In this document: positions 1 through 8,323 of the stretch, in pieces
How positions within the stretch are numbered: the stretch's first letter is position 1
Layout: the number at the start of each line of letters is the position of its first letter
NCBI RefSeq assembly: GCF_014207095.1
Contig: NZ_JACHBG010000005.1
Location: forward strand, 372,001 to 436,000
Direction: 5' to 3'
Length of the DNA stretch: 64,000 nucleotides
Source of the DNA: Martinezella lusitana
GTDB taxonomy: Bacteria; Pseudomonadota; Alphaproteobacteria; Rhizobiales; Rhizobiaceae
Translations under genes and position numbers: made by a program
Notes under the pieces: model-generated
The model's input: the letters and a program-made list of their open reading frames with translations, nothing else
The model's database searches: none
What the model was told of the DNA's origin: nothing

Positions 1-468
1 CGTGGGAACGTCGAGTTCCATGCGGAAACGCTCATTCGGATAGAGCGGCGTCAGATTGTCGAAGTGGACCTTGTGACGGATCTTTTCCGGATCGTCGAAA
101 TTGATGGTGTTGACTTTCAGCAGCGCGAAATAGCGCTCGCCTTCCTTCGGACCGCGGATCGGCCCCTCGACCGTGTCGCCGGTCTTCAAAGAAAAGCGGC
201 GGATTTGGGAAGGGGAGATGTAGATATCGTCCGGACCGGGAAGATAGTTCGCGTTGGCGGAGCGAAGGAAACCAAAGCCGTCCTGCAGAACTTCGACGAC
301 GCCCTCGCCGATGATTTCCACGTCCTGGCTTGCGAGCACTTTCAGAATTGCAAACATCAGTTCCTGTTTGCGCATCGTGCTGGCGTTTTCGACCTCGAGC
401 GATTCGGCGAATGCCAGAAGATCGGTCGGGGATTTATTTTTCAGTTCCTGAAGCTTCATTTCAGCCAT
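1..468 (-). CDS. rho: Transcription termination factor Rho (N-terminal part, truncated by window edge)
   Basis: Rho is the hexameric RNA-dependent ATPase that ends transcription of untranslated RNA. The 156 visible codons start [10 protein letters not shown] and cover the N-terminal helical domain. They continue into the cold-shock-like RNA-binding domain, with [20 protein letters not shown] at about residues 62-81 and [13 protein letters not shown] just after. The ATPase part lies outside the window. The start ATG is at 468-466. The frame stays open to base 1. It lies downstream of hemJ and hemE on the same strand, a common alphaproteobacterial order near the origin. The 200-base leader between hemJ and rho could carry rho autoregulation, but I see no defined element. 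Confidence 0.97.
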   Translation of the reverse strand, partial: MAEMKLQELKNKSPTDLLAFAESLEVENASTMRKQELMFAILKVLASQDVEIIGEGVVEVLQDGFGFLRSANANYLPGPDDIYISPSQIRRFSLKTGDTVEGPIRGPKEGERYFALLKVNTINFDDPEKIRHKVHFDNLTPLYPNERFRMELDVPT

Positions 469-671
469 GAAGGGAATTACTCATTTTTTAGAAGGGGAAA
501 GGCAATGTTGCTCGTATTCAGAACCGCGATAGGGGGCGCTCGCGGGCGACAGAATGGATACATGCCACGAAGAAGAGATGGCGGGAAAATAGCGACTCAC
601 TTTCTGAACCGCAAGGGGGGTCGGCGAAATGAAGGAAATTTAACGTCCCCACCAAAAATGGGCCAATCCCG
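469..671. other. Intergenic leader between hemJ and rho
   Basis: This is about 200 bases without a supportable gene. A plus-strand reading frame crosses it but is antisense to rho and has no recognisable product. On the minus strand it is the rho leader, with an A-rich stretch just upstream of the rho start. I see no clear terminator after hemJ, so rho may be partly read from the hemE-hemJ transcript. Confidence 0.5.
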
Positions 672-1214
672 CTAGAACGGCTTCACTACCGCGAGAATGA
701 CAATGACGATCATCAGAAGCGTTGGCGCCTCGTTCATCATTCGCCAATAGCGGGCCGAATGCTTGTTTTCATCACGGGCGAAAGTGCGCACCGCGCGGCT
801 GAAAAAGCCGTGGAGACCGGACATGATAACGACAAGCCCGATCTTGGCGTGCAGCCATCCGCCGTGGAAATCATAAACCGACCAGGCGAGATAGAGCCCG
901 AAGATCCAGGTCAGGATCATTGCCGGCGTTATGATGTAGCGCAGCAAACGCTTTTCCATCACCTTGAACGTCTCGGATTGCTGCGAACCTGGCTCCGCAT
1001 CGGTGTGGTAGACAAAGAGGCGCGGCAGATAGAGCATTCCCGCCATCCACGAAATGACGGCGATGATGTGCAGGGCCTTGATCCAAAGATAGAGATCGAC
1101 CGGATGCCAGGCGAACAGCCCGATCGCCAGAACGGCAAAAATCAGGATCATGAAATAGGCCCGTGAGCCGGCTTTTCTGCCAGGCGCTTCGTCGGTCTGC
1201 TTTTCCATCGTCAT
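672..1214 (-). CDS. hemJ: Protoporphyrinogen oxidase HemJ
   Basis: HemJ is an inner-membrane haem protein that oxidises protoporphyrinogen IX to protoporphyrin IX in haem synthesis. The product has about 180 residues and four to five hydrophobic segments, the first at about residues 21-36. The family's conserved histidines are in IKALHIIAVISWMAGM (His49) and RLFVYH (His70). A lysine-rich loop and LHGFFSRAVRTFA follow. I chose the ATG at 1214 because it overlaps the hemE stop (TGATG) and has a GGAG about ten bases upstream. An in-frame ATG at 1226 is the longer alternative. Direct coupling to hemE (decarboxylase, same pathway) supports the call. Confidence 0.93.
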   Translation of the reverse strand: MTMEKQTDEAPGRKAGSRAYFMILIFAVLAIGLFAWHPVDLYLWIKALHIIAVISWMAGMLYLPRLFVYHTDAEPGSQQSETFKVMEKRLLRYIITPAMILTWIFGLYLAWSVYDFHGGWLHAKIGLVVIMSGLHGFFSRAVRTFARDENKHSARYWRMMNEAPTLLMIVIVILAVVKPF

Positions 1215-2248
1215 CAGCCTCTCCATCCGCGAACGCGCTCGACAAGCGCCGAAACATTGGCCGGGTCGGCTTGCGGCGTGATCCCGTGCCCAAGATTGAA
1301 AATCAGTGGGCCATGTCCGAGATGCTGGAGAATGTCGTCGATCCCATCCTCCAGCGCCTTGCCGCCGGCAACGACACGCATCGGATCGAGATTACCCTGT
1401 ACCGGGCCTTCCTGCTGCAGCTCCCGCGCAAAAGCCAAAGGCACCGACCAATCGAGGCCGATCGCATCAGCACCGGTCTTCTGCCGATAGGTTTTCAACT
1501 GGTACCCCGCGCCCTTGGCAAAGGCGATGATCCGCGCCTGTGGACGCTGCGTCTTGACCGAAGCGATCATTCTGGCAACCGGCTTGACGGCGAAAGCTTC
1601 GAATTCCTTCTCCCCCAACACGCCGGCCCAGGAATCAAAAATCTGCACCGCGTCGGCGCCGGCATCGATCTGCGCCACGAGATAGGAGGCAGAGATATCC
1701 GCAAGCAGCATCAGCAGATGTTCGAAAGCCTTGGGATAACGATAGGCGAAAAGACGGGCAGGGGCCTGATCCGGCGTGCCGTGCCCGGCAATCATATAGG
1801 TCGCAACGGTCCAGGGAGCGCCGCAGAAGCCGAGCAGCGTCGTTTCGACAGGCAAGTCCTGCCGCAGCCGCCGAACGGCCTCCATGACAGGCGCAAGGTG
1901 CGCAATCACACCCTCCGGCTTCAGGGCCAGAATTCCAGCCTCGTCGATCGGATCCATCTCCGGACCATGTCCCTCGGTGAACCGGACATTGCGCTTCAGC
2001 CCGTCGGGGATGACGAGGATATCCGAAAAGAGAATGGCTGCATCGAAGCCATAACGACGGATCGGCTGCAGCGTCACTTCCACCGCATGATCGGGGGAGT
2101 AACAGAGATCGAGAAAGCTCCCGGCTTTGGCCCGCGTCTCGCGATACTCAGGCAGATAGCGTCCCGCCTGACGCATCAGCCAGAGAGGGGGAGGGGAAAG
2201 CGTCTCACCGCTCAATACCCGCATGATCTTCCGGCGTTCATCGGTCAC
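1214..2248 (-). CDS. hemE: Uroporphyrinogen decarboxylase HemE
   Basis: This cytosolic enzyme converts uroporphyrinogen III to coproporphyrinogen III in haem synthesis. The family signature [16 protein letters not shown] is near residues 21-36. [18 protein letters not shown] lies mid-protein, and [11 protein letters not shown] near the C-terminus. The length of about 344 residues is normal. I prefer the GTG at 2248-2246 ([10 protein letters not shown]), preceded by AGGACGACGG. An ATG at 2272 in the same frame would add eight residues unlike the family. It is the first gene leftward from the putative origin and is followed without a gap by hemJ. Confidence 0.97.
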   Translation of the reverse strand: MTDERRKIMRVLSGETLSPPPLWLMRQAGRYLPEYRETRAKAGSFLDLCYSPDHAVEVTLQPIRRYGFDAAILFSDILVIPDGLKRNVRFTEGHGPEMDPIDEAGILALKPEGVIAHLAPVMEAVRRLRQDLPVETTLLGFCGAPWTVATYMIAGHGTPDQAPARLFAYRYPKAFEHLLMLLADISASYLVAQIDAGADAVQIFDSWAGVLGEKEFEAFAVKPVARMIASVKTQRPQARIIAFAKGAGYQLKTYRQKTGADAIGLDWSVPLAFARELQQEGPVQGNLDPMRVVAGGKALEDGIDDILQHLGHGPLIFNLGHGITPQADPANVSALVERVRGWRG

Positions 2249-2636
2249 AGCCGTCGTCCTATATAAAACCAAACATATATCTAAGGTTTCTATTTCTTAG
2301 AGTCGGTGACTATCAAGGATTAAAGTTCATCCATCGCCTGTCCAATTTGTCGCGGCTCAGCAGCGATCGAGCAAAGAAATTCTGGCGAAGGCGAGATATG
2401 TGGATAGATAGCTCAATCCTTCAATCTTTTGAAAGGTTTATGGCCGCATCCGTTTGAAGAGCGCCTGGGGATAAGTTGGGGAGCTGCCGGAGTTAGCCGA
2501 CTTTGTCCACATTGCCCACAGCCGCCGCGAAAGCCTCTGCGCGGAAACGCCAAATGTGGAAAACTCGGCGGTTTTCCACTTGCCCGGGATGGCCCCCTTC
2601 TCGTACCTCTCTGTTATCCAAAGATATCAACAGGCA
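2249..2636. other. Probable chromosomal replication origin (oriC) between hemE and the PPDK-regulator gene
   Basis: This gene-free region has seven sites close to the DnaA box TTATCCACA. Those with one mismatch are 2399-2407 (minus), 2466-2474 (minus), 2503-2511, 2555-2563 (minus) and 2614-2622. Those with two are 2512-2520 and 2572-2580. An AT-rich stretch (about 2258-2335) beside hemE could be the unwinding element. It contains one GANTC methylation site at 2300-2304. A GTGGAAAAC/GTTTTCCAC inverted repeat lies at 2556-2579. The flanking genes diverge. Origins beside hemE are established in Caulobacter crescentus and Sinorhizobium meliloti. Function here is inferred from position and boxes. 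Confidence 0.8.
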
Positions 2637-3470
2637 ATGGAAAGTAGCGTGGAAAACCGAACGAGCTTCTTTCATCTGCACCTGATTTCTGACTCAACGG
2701 GAGAGACTCTCATCTCCGCCGGCCGGGCTGCATCCGTGCAATTCCATGCCACGCAGCCGATCGAGCACGTCTATCCACTGATCAGGAATCGCAAGCAGCT
2801 CCTGCCGGTTCTGGAGGCGATCGATCACAGCCCGGGCATCGTCCTCTATACCATCGTCGACCGCGAGCTTGCCGATTTCATCGACGAGCGCTGCCGGGAA
2901 ATGGGCGTGCCCTGCGTCAACGTGCTCGAGCCGGTCATGAATGTTTTCCAGACCTATCTCGGCACGGCATCGCGCCGGCGGGTCGGTGCGCAGCATGTGA
3001 TGAATGCCGATTACTTCGCCCGCATCGAGGCGTTGAACTTCACCATGGATCATGACGACGGACAGATGCCCGATGATTACGACGATGCCGACGTGGTCAT
3101 CATCGGGATCAGCCGCACGTCGAAAACGCCGACCAGCATTTATCTGGCCAACCGTGGCATCAAGACCGCCAATATTCCGATCGTTCATGGCGTGCCGCTG
3201 CCGGAAAGCCTGGCCAGGGCAACCAAACCGTTGATCGTCGGCCTGGTCGCCACCACCGACCGCATTTCGCAGGTGCGCGAAAATCGTATCCTCGGCTCCA
3301 CACCTGGTTTCGATCGCGGCGACTACACCGATCGTGCGGCAATCTCAGAAGAGCTGAAATACGCCCGCTCTCTCTGCGCAAGGCACAACTGGCCGATCAT
3401 CGATGTCACGCGTCGCTCGATCGAAGAGACTGCGGCGGCTATTGTTGCCCTGCGCCCGAAGCTGCGCTAA
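2637..3470 (+). CDS. Bifunctional kinase/pyrophosphorylase regulating PPDK or PEP synthase (DUF299)
   Basis: Proteins of this family switch pyruvate-phosphate dikinase or PEP synthase off and on by ADP-dependent phosphorylation and Pi-dependent dephosphorylation of a threonine. The protein shows the N-terminal ISDSTGET motif (about residues 17-24). The P-loop-like [18 protein letters not shown] starts near residue 157, followed by the [15 protein letters not shown] block. The length of about 277 residues is typical. The ATG at 2637 gives [13 protein letters not shown] at 2649 preceded by GGAAAG is an equally plausible start, matching remembered homologues that begin MENRT. A longer ATG at 2556 would run through the DnaA-box cluster and is rejected. 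It heads a plus-strand operon. Confidence 0.93.
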   Translation: MESSVENRTSFFHLHLISDSTGETLISAGRAASVQFHATQPIEHVYPLIRNRKQLLPVLEAIDHSPGIVLYTIVDRELADFIDERCREMGVPCVNVLEPVMNVFQTYLGTASRRRVGAQHVMNADYFARIEALNFTMDHDDGQMPDDYDDADVVIIGISRTSKTPTSIYLANRGIKTANIPIVHGVPLPESLARATKPLIVGLVATTDRISQVRENRILGSTPGFDRGDYTDRAAISEELKYARSLCARHNWPIIDVTRRSIEETAAAIVALRPKLR

Positions 3471-3503
3471 TCGCTCCACATCCAAATGTCAGAGGCAGCC
3501 GTC

Positions 3504-4103
3504 ATGACCTTGCCGCTCATCCTTGCGTCTTCCAGCCCGTTCCGTCGAATGCTGATGGAAAATGCAGGACTTCATTTCCAGCCCGTCGCCGCCAATATTG
3601 ACGAGCGCGCCATTGAGGCGCCGCTCGAGAAAAATGGCGCAAGCCCCGATGCTGTTGCCCTGGTACTGGCCAAGGCGAAAGCGAAGGAGGTAAGCGATCG
3701 TTTCCCGAACTCGCTCATTATCGGTTCGGATCAGACGATGTCGCTCGGCAATCAGGTCTTTCATAAGCCCAAGAGCATGGCGGACGCCGAAAATCATTTG
3801 AAGACGCTGTCGGGCAAGACCCATCGCCTGAACAGCGCGATGTCGCTCGCCCGCAACGGCGACATCATTTGGGAGCACGTGTCCCATGCCAATCTGACGA
3901 TGCGCTCGCTATCATCGGATTTCATTCATCGGCATCTGAACCGTGTAGGCGAGAAGGCTTTGTCGAGCGTCGGCGCCTATCAACTCGAGGGGGAGGGCAT
4001 CCAACTCTTCTCCAAAATCGACGGCGACTATTTCACGATCATCGGATTGCCGATGCTGCCGCTACTGGAAAAATTGCGCGAGTTGGGGACAATCGATGGA
4101 TGA
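3504..4103 (+). CDS. maf: Maf-like nucleoside-triphosphate pyrophosphatase
   Basis: Maf proteins hydrolyse non-canonical or specific NTPs to the monophosphate and pyrophosphate, a house-cleaning role. The N-terminal [14 protein letters not shown] is at residues 5-18. The catalytic-aspartate region GSDQTMSLG is at about 74-82 (Asp76). HKP and [10 protein letters not shown] follow, and [11 protein letters not shown] lies near the C-terminus. I chose the ATG at 3504 ([11 protein letters not shown], 199 residues), which has AGAGGCAG upstream. An ATG at 3486 adds six residues. The 3' end overlaps aroE by eight bases, so the two are translationally coupled. Confidence 0.92.
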   Translation: MTLPLILASSSPFRRMLMENAGLHFQPVAANIDERAIEAPLEKNGASPDAVALVLAKAKAKEVSDRFPNSLIIGSDQTMSLGNQVFHKPKSMADAENHLKTLSGKTHRLNSAMSLARNGDIIWEHVSHANLTMRSLSSDFIHRHLNRVGEKALSSVGAYQLEGEGIQLFSKIDGDYFTIIGLPMLPLLEKLRELGTIDG

Positions 4104-4953
4104 TTCACGTGAAACACCGGGCGTAAACGCTTTCGTAACGGGTTATCCGGTCAAGCATTCGCGCTCGCCTCTGATCCATGGCTACTGGCTGCGCCAGCTC
4201 AGACTTGCCGGCAGCTATCGCGCTCATGAAGTCTCCGTTGAGGATTTTTCCTCTTTCATTGCCTCGTTGAAGGACGGCACGAGCGGCTTCGTCGGCGGCA
4301 ATGTGACGATCCCTCATAAGGAAGCGGCATTCAAACTGGCGGATCGGCCGGACGAGCTTTCCAGGGAACTCGGCGCATCCAACACCCTGTGGCTTGAAAA
4401 TGGTCTGCTCCACGCGACCAATACCGATGGCCGCGGTTTCACCGCAAATCTGGATGAGCGCCATCACGGATGGGACCGCAGTAATCGGGCCGTCATCCTA
4501 GGAGCAGGGGGTGCGAGCCGAGCCATCATCCAGGCCGTGCGCGATCGCGGCTTCAAGGAAATTCATGTGGTCAACCGTACGGTCGAACGTGCCAGAGAAT
4601 TGGCTGATCGCTTCGGCGAACGCGTTCATGCTCATCCGATGGCAGCGCTTGGCGAGGTCATGCAGGGCGCCGGCCTGTTCATCAATACGACATCGCTTGG
4701 CATGGACGGCGAAGCGGCACCGCGGATCGACTTCTCGCCTCTTGTGCAAGGTGCCGTCGTTACCGACATTGTATATGTGCCGCTGAAAACGCCGCTTCTG
4801 GCACAAGCCGAGGAACAGGGCTTTGCCATTGTTGACGGGCTTGGCATGCTGCTGCATCAGGCCGTGCCCGGCTTCGAAAAGTGGTTCGGCAAGCGTCCAG
4901 CGGTTGATGAAACCTTGAGAGCTTTGATCATCGCTGACATGGAAAAGCACTAA
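4096..4953 (+). CDS. aroE: Shikimate dehydrogenase AroE
   Basis: AroE reduces 3-dehydroshikimate to shikimate with NADPH in the chorismate pathway. The substrate-binding [10 protein letters not shown] is at residues 22-31. The catalytic lysine is in [10 protein letters not shown] (Lys75), and the aspartate in NTDGRGF (Asp111). The NADP-binding loop GAGGASRAI is at 136-144, with NRTVERA next. The 285-residue length is usual. It overlaps maf by eight bases upstream and coaE by one base downstream (TAATG), which indicates one operon. Confidence 0.97.
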   Translation: MDDSRETPGVNAFVTGYPVKHSRSPLIHGYWLRQLRLAGSYRAHEVSVEDFSSFIASLKDGTSGFVGGNVTIPHKEAAFKLADRPDELSRELGASNTLWLENGLLHATNTDGRGFTANLDERHHGWDRSNRAVILGAGGASRAIIQAVRDRGFKEIHVVNRTVERARELADRFGERVHAHPMAALGEVMQGAGLFINTTSLGMDGEAAPRIDFSPLVQGAVVTDIVYVPLKTPLLAQAEEQGFAIVDGLGMLLHQAVPGFEKWFGKRPAVDETLRALIIADMEKH

Positions 4954-5552
4954 TGATCAGGATCGGGCTGACCGGATCGATCGGAATGGGAAAATCGACA
5001 TCGGCAAAGATCTTTGCCGAGGCTGGAATCCCGGTGAACGATTCCGATGCGGTGGTGCACGATCTTTATAGCGGCGAAGCCGTTCCTCTCGTCGAGGCTG
5101 CTTTCCCCGGATCCACCAGCAACGGCAAAGTCGATCGGCAGGAGCTCAGTCGAAAGCTTGCGGGCGATCCCTCCGGCTTCAAACGATTGGAAGCCATCGT
5201 TCATCCGCTCGTGCGTGAGCGCGAAAACCAGTTTCTGGAGCGTCATCGTCAGGTCGGCGCTGATATGATCGTGCTCGATATTCCGTTGCTGTTCGAAACC
5301 GGCGCGGAAAAGCGGTTGGACAAGATCGTCGTCGTCAGCTGCGATCCACAGATTCAAAGAGAAAGAGTGCTTGCCCGGCCGGGCATGACGGAAGAAAAAT
5401 TCAATATGATCCTTTCCCGCCAGACGCCGGATGCGGAAAAGCGGGCACGTGCCGACTACGTCATCGACACCGGTGGAAGCATCGACGCGGCACGCGAGCA
5501 GGTGAAGGAAATCATTGCGGATCTGCGGCGCAAGCAGCAGGGCGGAAACTAG
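4953..5552 (+). CDS. coaE: Dephospho-CoA kinase CoaE
   Basis: CoaE phosphorylates the 3'-hydroxyl of dephospho-CoA in the last step of coenzyme A synthesis. The Walker A loop GSIGMGKST is at residues 8-16. The acidic NDSDAVVHDLY follows, then VLDIPLLFETG mid-protein and the lid-region VSCDPQIQRERV. Its 199 residues match the family. The ATG overlaps the last base of the aroE stop. CoaA (pantothenate kinase), the first CoA enzyme, is elsewhere in this window. Confidence 0.97.
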   Translation: MIRIGLTGSIGMGKSTSAKIFAEAGIPVNDSDAVVHDLYSGEAVPLVEAAFPGSTSNGKVDRQELSRKLAGDPSGFKRLEAIVHPLVRERENQFLERHRQVGADMIVLDIPLLFETGAEKRLDKIVVVSCDPQIQRERVLARPGMTEEKFNMILSRQTPDAEKRARADYVIDTGGSIDAAREQVKEIIADLRRKQQGGN

Positions 5553-5569
5553 GAAGGCGGAGCCTCGAC

Positions 5570-6286
5570 ATGCGCGAAATCATTTTCGATACGGAAACCA
5601 CGGGCCTCGACAACAGGGCGGACCGTATCATCGAAATCGGCGGGATCGAGCTGATCAACCATTTCCCGACGGGCAAGACGCTACACCTCTTTATCAATCC
5701 GGGCGACCGCAAGGTGCATCCGGATGCGCTGGCCGTCCATGGCATCACCGATGAATCGCTGAAGGACAAGCCACCCTTCGAAGAGGTTGCCGACCAGATC
5801 CTGGAGTTCTTCGGCGATGCTAAGTGGATCGCCCATAACGCCACCTTCGACATGGGCTTCGTCAACGCCGAGTTCGCAAGACTGGGTCGCCCGCCGATCC
5901 TGCCGGATATGGTGATCGATACGCTCGCCATGGCTAGGCGCAAGCATCCAATGGGCCCGAACTCGCTGGATGCGCTCTGCCGTCGTTATGGCATCGATAA
6001 TTCGCATCGCACGCAGCACGGCGCGCTGCTCGACTCCGAACTGCTGGCCGAAGTCTACATCGAGATGATCGGTGGCCGACAGACTGCGCTCGGCCTTGGC
6101 AGTGGAAATGGTTCGTCGGCGCGCTCGCGGCAGAACGACGATGCGGATGAGATCGTCGCCGATGTCTATGCAAGGCCCAATCCTCTGCCAAGCCGGCTGA
6201 GTGAGGAAGAGCAGGCAGCCCATGCCGCGTTGGTTGCCAAACTCGGTGAGAAGGGAATCTGGTCCAAGTATCGCACCTCCGAATAA
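5570..6286 (+). CDS. dnaQ: DNA polymerase III epsilon subunit (3'-5' proofreading exonuclease)
   Basis: Epsilon is the proofreading exonuclease of the replicative polymerase core. The DEDDh residues are visible: FDTETTGL (Asp7, Glu9, Exo I), HNATFDMGF (Asp94, Exo II) and HGALLDSELLAEVY (His150, Asp155, Exo III). A less conserved tail from about residue 175 should bind alpha. The length of 238 fits. It starts 17 bases after coaE with AAGGCGGAG upstream, so it closes the operon. A strong hairpin lies 25 bases past the stop. Confidence 0.96.
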   Translation: MREIIFDTETTGLDNRADRIIEIGGIELINHFPTGKTLHLFINPGDRKVHPDALAVHGITDESLKDKPPFEEVADQILEFFGDAKWIAHNATFDMGFVNAEFARLGRPPILPDMVIDTLAMARRKHPMGPNSLDALCRRYGIDNSHRTQHGALLDSELLAEVYIEMIGGRQTALGLGSGNGSSARSRQNDDADEIVADVYARPNPLPSRLSEEEQAAHAALVAKLGEKGIWSKYRTSE

Positions 6287-6311
6287 GAGGCTGCATCTCA
6301 AAGCACCAAAA

Positions 6312-6343
6312 GAAAATGCCCGGATCGATGCCCGGGCATTTTC
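6312..6343. terminator. Bidirectional terminator between dnaQ and secB
   Basis: A perfect 12-base-pair stem, GAAAATGCCCGG (6312-6323) with CCGGGCATTTTC (6332-6343), has an eight-base loop. It is A-rich on the left and T-rich on the right. It can therefore end both the rightward dnaQ operon and the leftward secB transcript. Confidence 0.9.
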
Positions 6344-6367
6344 GTTTCCAGAATGGAAAATTCAGAC

Positions 6368-6850
6368 TTAGTTCGGAACGGCCGAAACCTGAGCGCGGGC
6401 CTGTTCTTCGGCCATACGCTGCGTGAACATCTGCGCGAAATCGATCGGGTCGATCATCAGCGGCGGGAAGCCGCCATTGCGCGTGACGTCGGCAATGATC
6501 TGGCGGGCGAAGGGGAACAGCAGGCGCGGGCATTCGATGAAGAGCAGCGGCAGCATGTGCTCCTGCGGGAAGCCGGTAACGCGGAAGACGCCGCCATAGA
6601 CCAGCTCGGTGTGAAAGAGCACGCGCTCGCCATCCTTGGCTTCGGCATTCAGCGTCAGCACGACGTCGAAATCTTCGTCCGACAGCGGATTGGCGTTCAC
6701 ATTGACATTGATGTTGATGTCCGGAGCGTTTTCCCGGGCCTGAAGCGAGCGCGGAGCACCCGGATTTTCGAAGGAAAGATCCTTGGTGTACTGAGCAAGG
6801 ATGCTGAGGCTCGGGCTCGCTGCACCGTTGCCGTTGGTCTCGTTGGCCAT
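6368..6850 (-). CDS. secB: Protein-export chaperone SecB
   Basis: SecB is the tetrameric cytosolic chaperone that hands unfolded preproteins to SecA. After a short polar N-terminus the fold-specific blocks appear: [19 protein letters not shown], then [22 protein letters not shown] and [26 protein letters not shown] follow. The length of 160 residues is typical for alphaproteobacteria. It converges on dnaQ with a shared terminator and is separate from fxsA, which lies 94 bases upstream. Confidence 0.97.
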   Translation of the reverse strand: MANETNGNGAASPSLSILAQYTKDLSFENPGAPRSLQARENAPDININVNVNANPLSDEDFDVVLTLNAEAKDGERVLFHTELVYGGVFRVTGFPQEHMLPLLFIECPRLLFPFARQIIADVTRNGGFPPLMIDPIDFAQMFTQRMAEEQARAQVSAVPN

Positions 6851-6944
6851 GGGGGTGTCCTCTCACGTCTCGATGGGTGTCGCCATCTAGCATTTCGAAT
6901 AGGGGCTTACAACCCTTATGCCCCGGCGCTTTCCGGCCGTCGCT

Positions 6945-7475
6945 CTAGTCTTCGAGCCGCTTCTGGTCCGACCATGGCGAGTTGCGCTTAGGCTCACGAT
7001 GGAAATCGCTTTCGTCGAGATCGACCACCGTTCCCGCATCGCGCGGCCGTGCGTGCGGACCCGCGCCACTTCCCGGCCCGCCTGCCGGTCCGCGTCTAAA
7101 GGCGCGGGAATTGCCGACGATGACGATACGCTTGCGCAGCATCGTCCAGGCAAGATCGCGCACGGCCGGAATGAAAAGCAGAAGGCCGATGATGTCCGAG
7201 ATGAAGCCGGGCAGCATCAGGAAAAAGGCAGCGACGACGATCATCGCGCCATGCACCATTTCGCGGCCGGGATCGCCGCCATTGCGGCTCTCGGCCGAAA
7301 TGCGCTGCAGGATGCCGATGCCCTGAATCCTGAGCAGCATGGCGCCAAGCATCACGCTGAGGACCACGAGCCCCAATGTTGCCCAGACGCCGATCAGCTT
7401 TCCGACGACGATGAAGCCGGCGATTTCGGCCAGCGGCATCAGAAAAACGAAGATAGGAAGAAGTGATAGGCGCAT
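6945..7475 (-). CDS. fxsA: FxsA family membrane protein
   Basis: FxsA is a small inner-membrane protein named for suppressing F exclusion of phage T7. Its biochemical role is unknown. Hydrophobic segments lie at about residues 3-25, 28-48 and 77-105, with the family block MLPGFISDIIGLLLFIPAVRD. The tail is hydrophilic and rich in Gly, Pro and Arg (PAGGPGSGAGPHARP). The length is 176 residues. It is divergent from the Tim44-like gene, so 7476-7621 must hold two promoters. Confidence 0.9.
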   Translation of the reverse strand: MRLSLLPIFVFLMPLAEIAGFIVVGKLIGVWATLGLVVLSVMLGAMLLRIQGIGILQRISAESRNGGDPGREMVHGAMIVVAAFFLMLPGFISDIIGLLLFIPAVRDLAWTMLRKRIVIVGNSRAFRRGPAGGPGSGAGPHARPRDAGTVVDLDESDFHREPKRNSPWSDQKRLED

Positions 7476-7621
7476 GTTACGGTGGTCCTGATAGCGGGTT
7501 TATTCGCGTAAACGGCGGTTTCTCGCATATAATAAAGAAACTGGTCCGCTATTTGAATGATAGATCGATGCGGACTATATGGGGATTGATCTTTTAATTT
7601 TAACGGTGGTTCCGATACGAG

Positions 7622-8323
7622 ATGGGTGCAAACGACTTTGTGACGATCTTTTTCCTGGTGGCGGCGGTACTGATCTTCTTTCAGTTGCGCAATGTCCTTG
7701 GCCGCCGCACGGGGAACGAGAAGCCGCCGCGCGATCTCTATGGCTCCGCCGACCCGGCAAGTGGCCCAGCCTCGCCGGACGCTGGCAAGGTGGTGACCCT
7801 GCCGCGCCGCGATGCGACCGAAGAGGAAGACCATTTTGCCGCCATCGATGCCTTTACGCCGGCCGGCACCCAGCTCAATGATTCGCTGCGTGAAGTCAGC
7901 AAGGCCGATTCTTCTTTCGATCCGAAGGAGTTCACCAACGGCGCGCGTATGGCTTACGAGATGATCGTCATGGCTTTCGCCGAAGGCGATCGCAAGTCCC
8001 TGAAGGGGCTTCTGTCGCGCGAAGTCTATGAGGGCTTCGACGCCGCCATCGCCGATCGCGAAGCCAAGGGCGAGAAGGTCAAGTCCACCTTCGTCGGTAT
8101 CGACAAGGCCGATATCGTCACCGCCGACGTGAAGGCAACGGAAGCGCTTATTACGATGCGCATCGTCAGCCAGATGATCTCCGCAACCTACGACAAGACC
8201 GGCGCGTTGATCGACGGCGATGCCGAGGCCGTGGCGGAGGTCAGCGATCTCTGGACCTTTGCCCGCGACACGCGTTCCCGCGATCCCAACTGGAAACTTG
8301 TGGCGACCGAATCCGAACAATGA
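7622..8323 (+). CDS. Tim44-like domain protein, membrane anchored
   Basis: The N-terminus MGANDFVTIFFLVAAVLIFFQLRNVLGRR... is one membrane anchor followed by a linker (about residues 25-75). A Tim44-like domain (about 85-230) then shows FTNGARMAYEMIVMAFAEGD and LLSREVYEGFDAAIADREA. It ends with DLWTFARDTRSRDPNWKLVATES. In alphaproteobacteria this family (TimA) is the proposed ancestor of mitochondrial Tim44. It is thought to sit at the inner membrane, role uncertain. It overlaps mltA by four bases (ATGA). Confidence 0.88.
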   Translation: MGANDFVTIFFLVAAVLIFFQLRNVLGRRTGNEKPPRDLYGSADPASGPASPDAGKVVTLPRRDATEEEDHFAAIDAFTPAGTQLNDSLREVSKADSSFDPKEFTNGARMAYEMIVMAFAEGDRKSLKGLLSREVYEGFDAAIADREAKGEKVKSTFVGIDKADIVTADVKATEALITMRIVSQMISATYDKTGALIDGDAEAVAEVSDLWTFARDTRSRDPNWKLVATESEQ

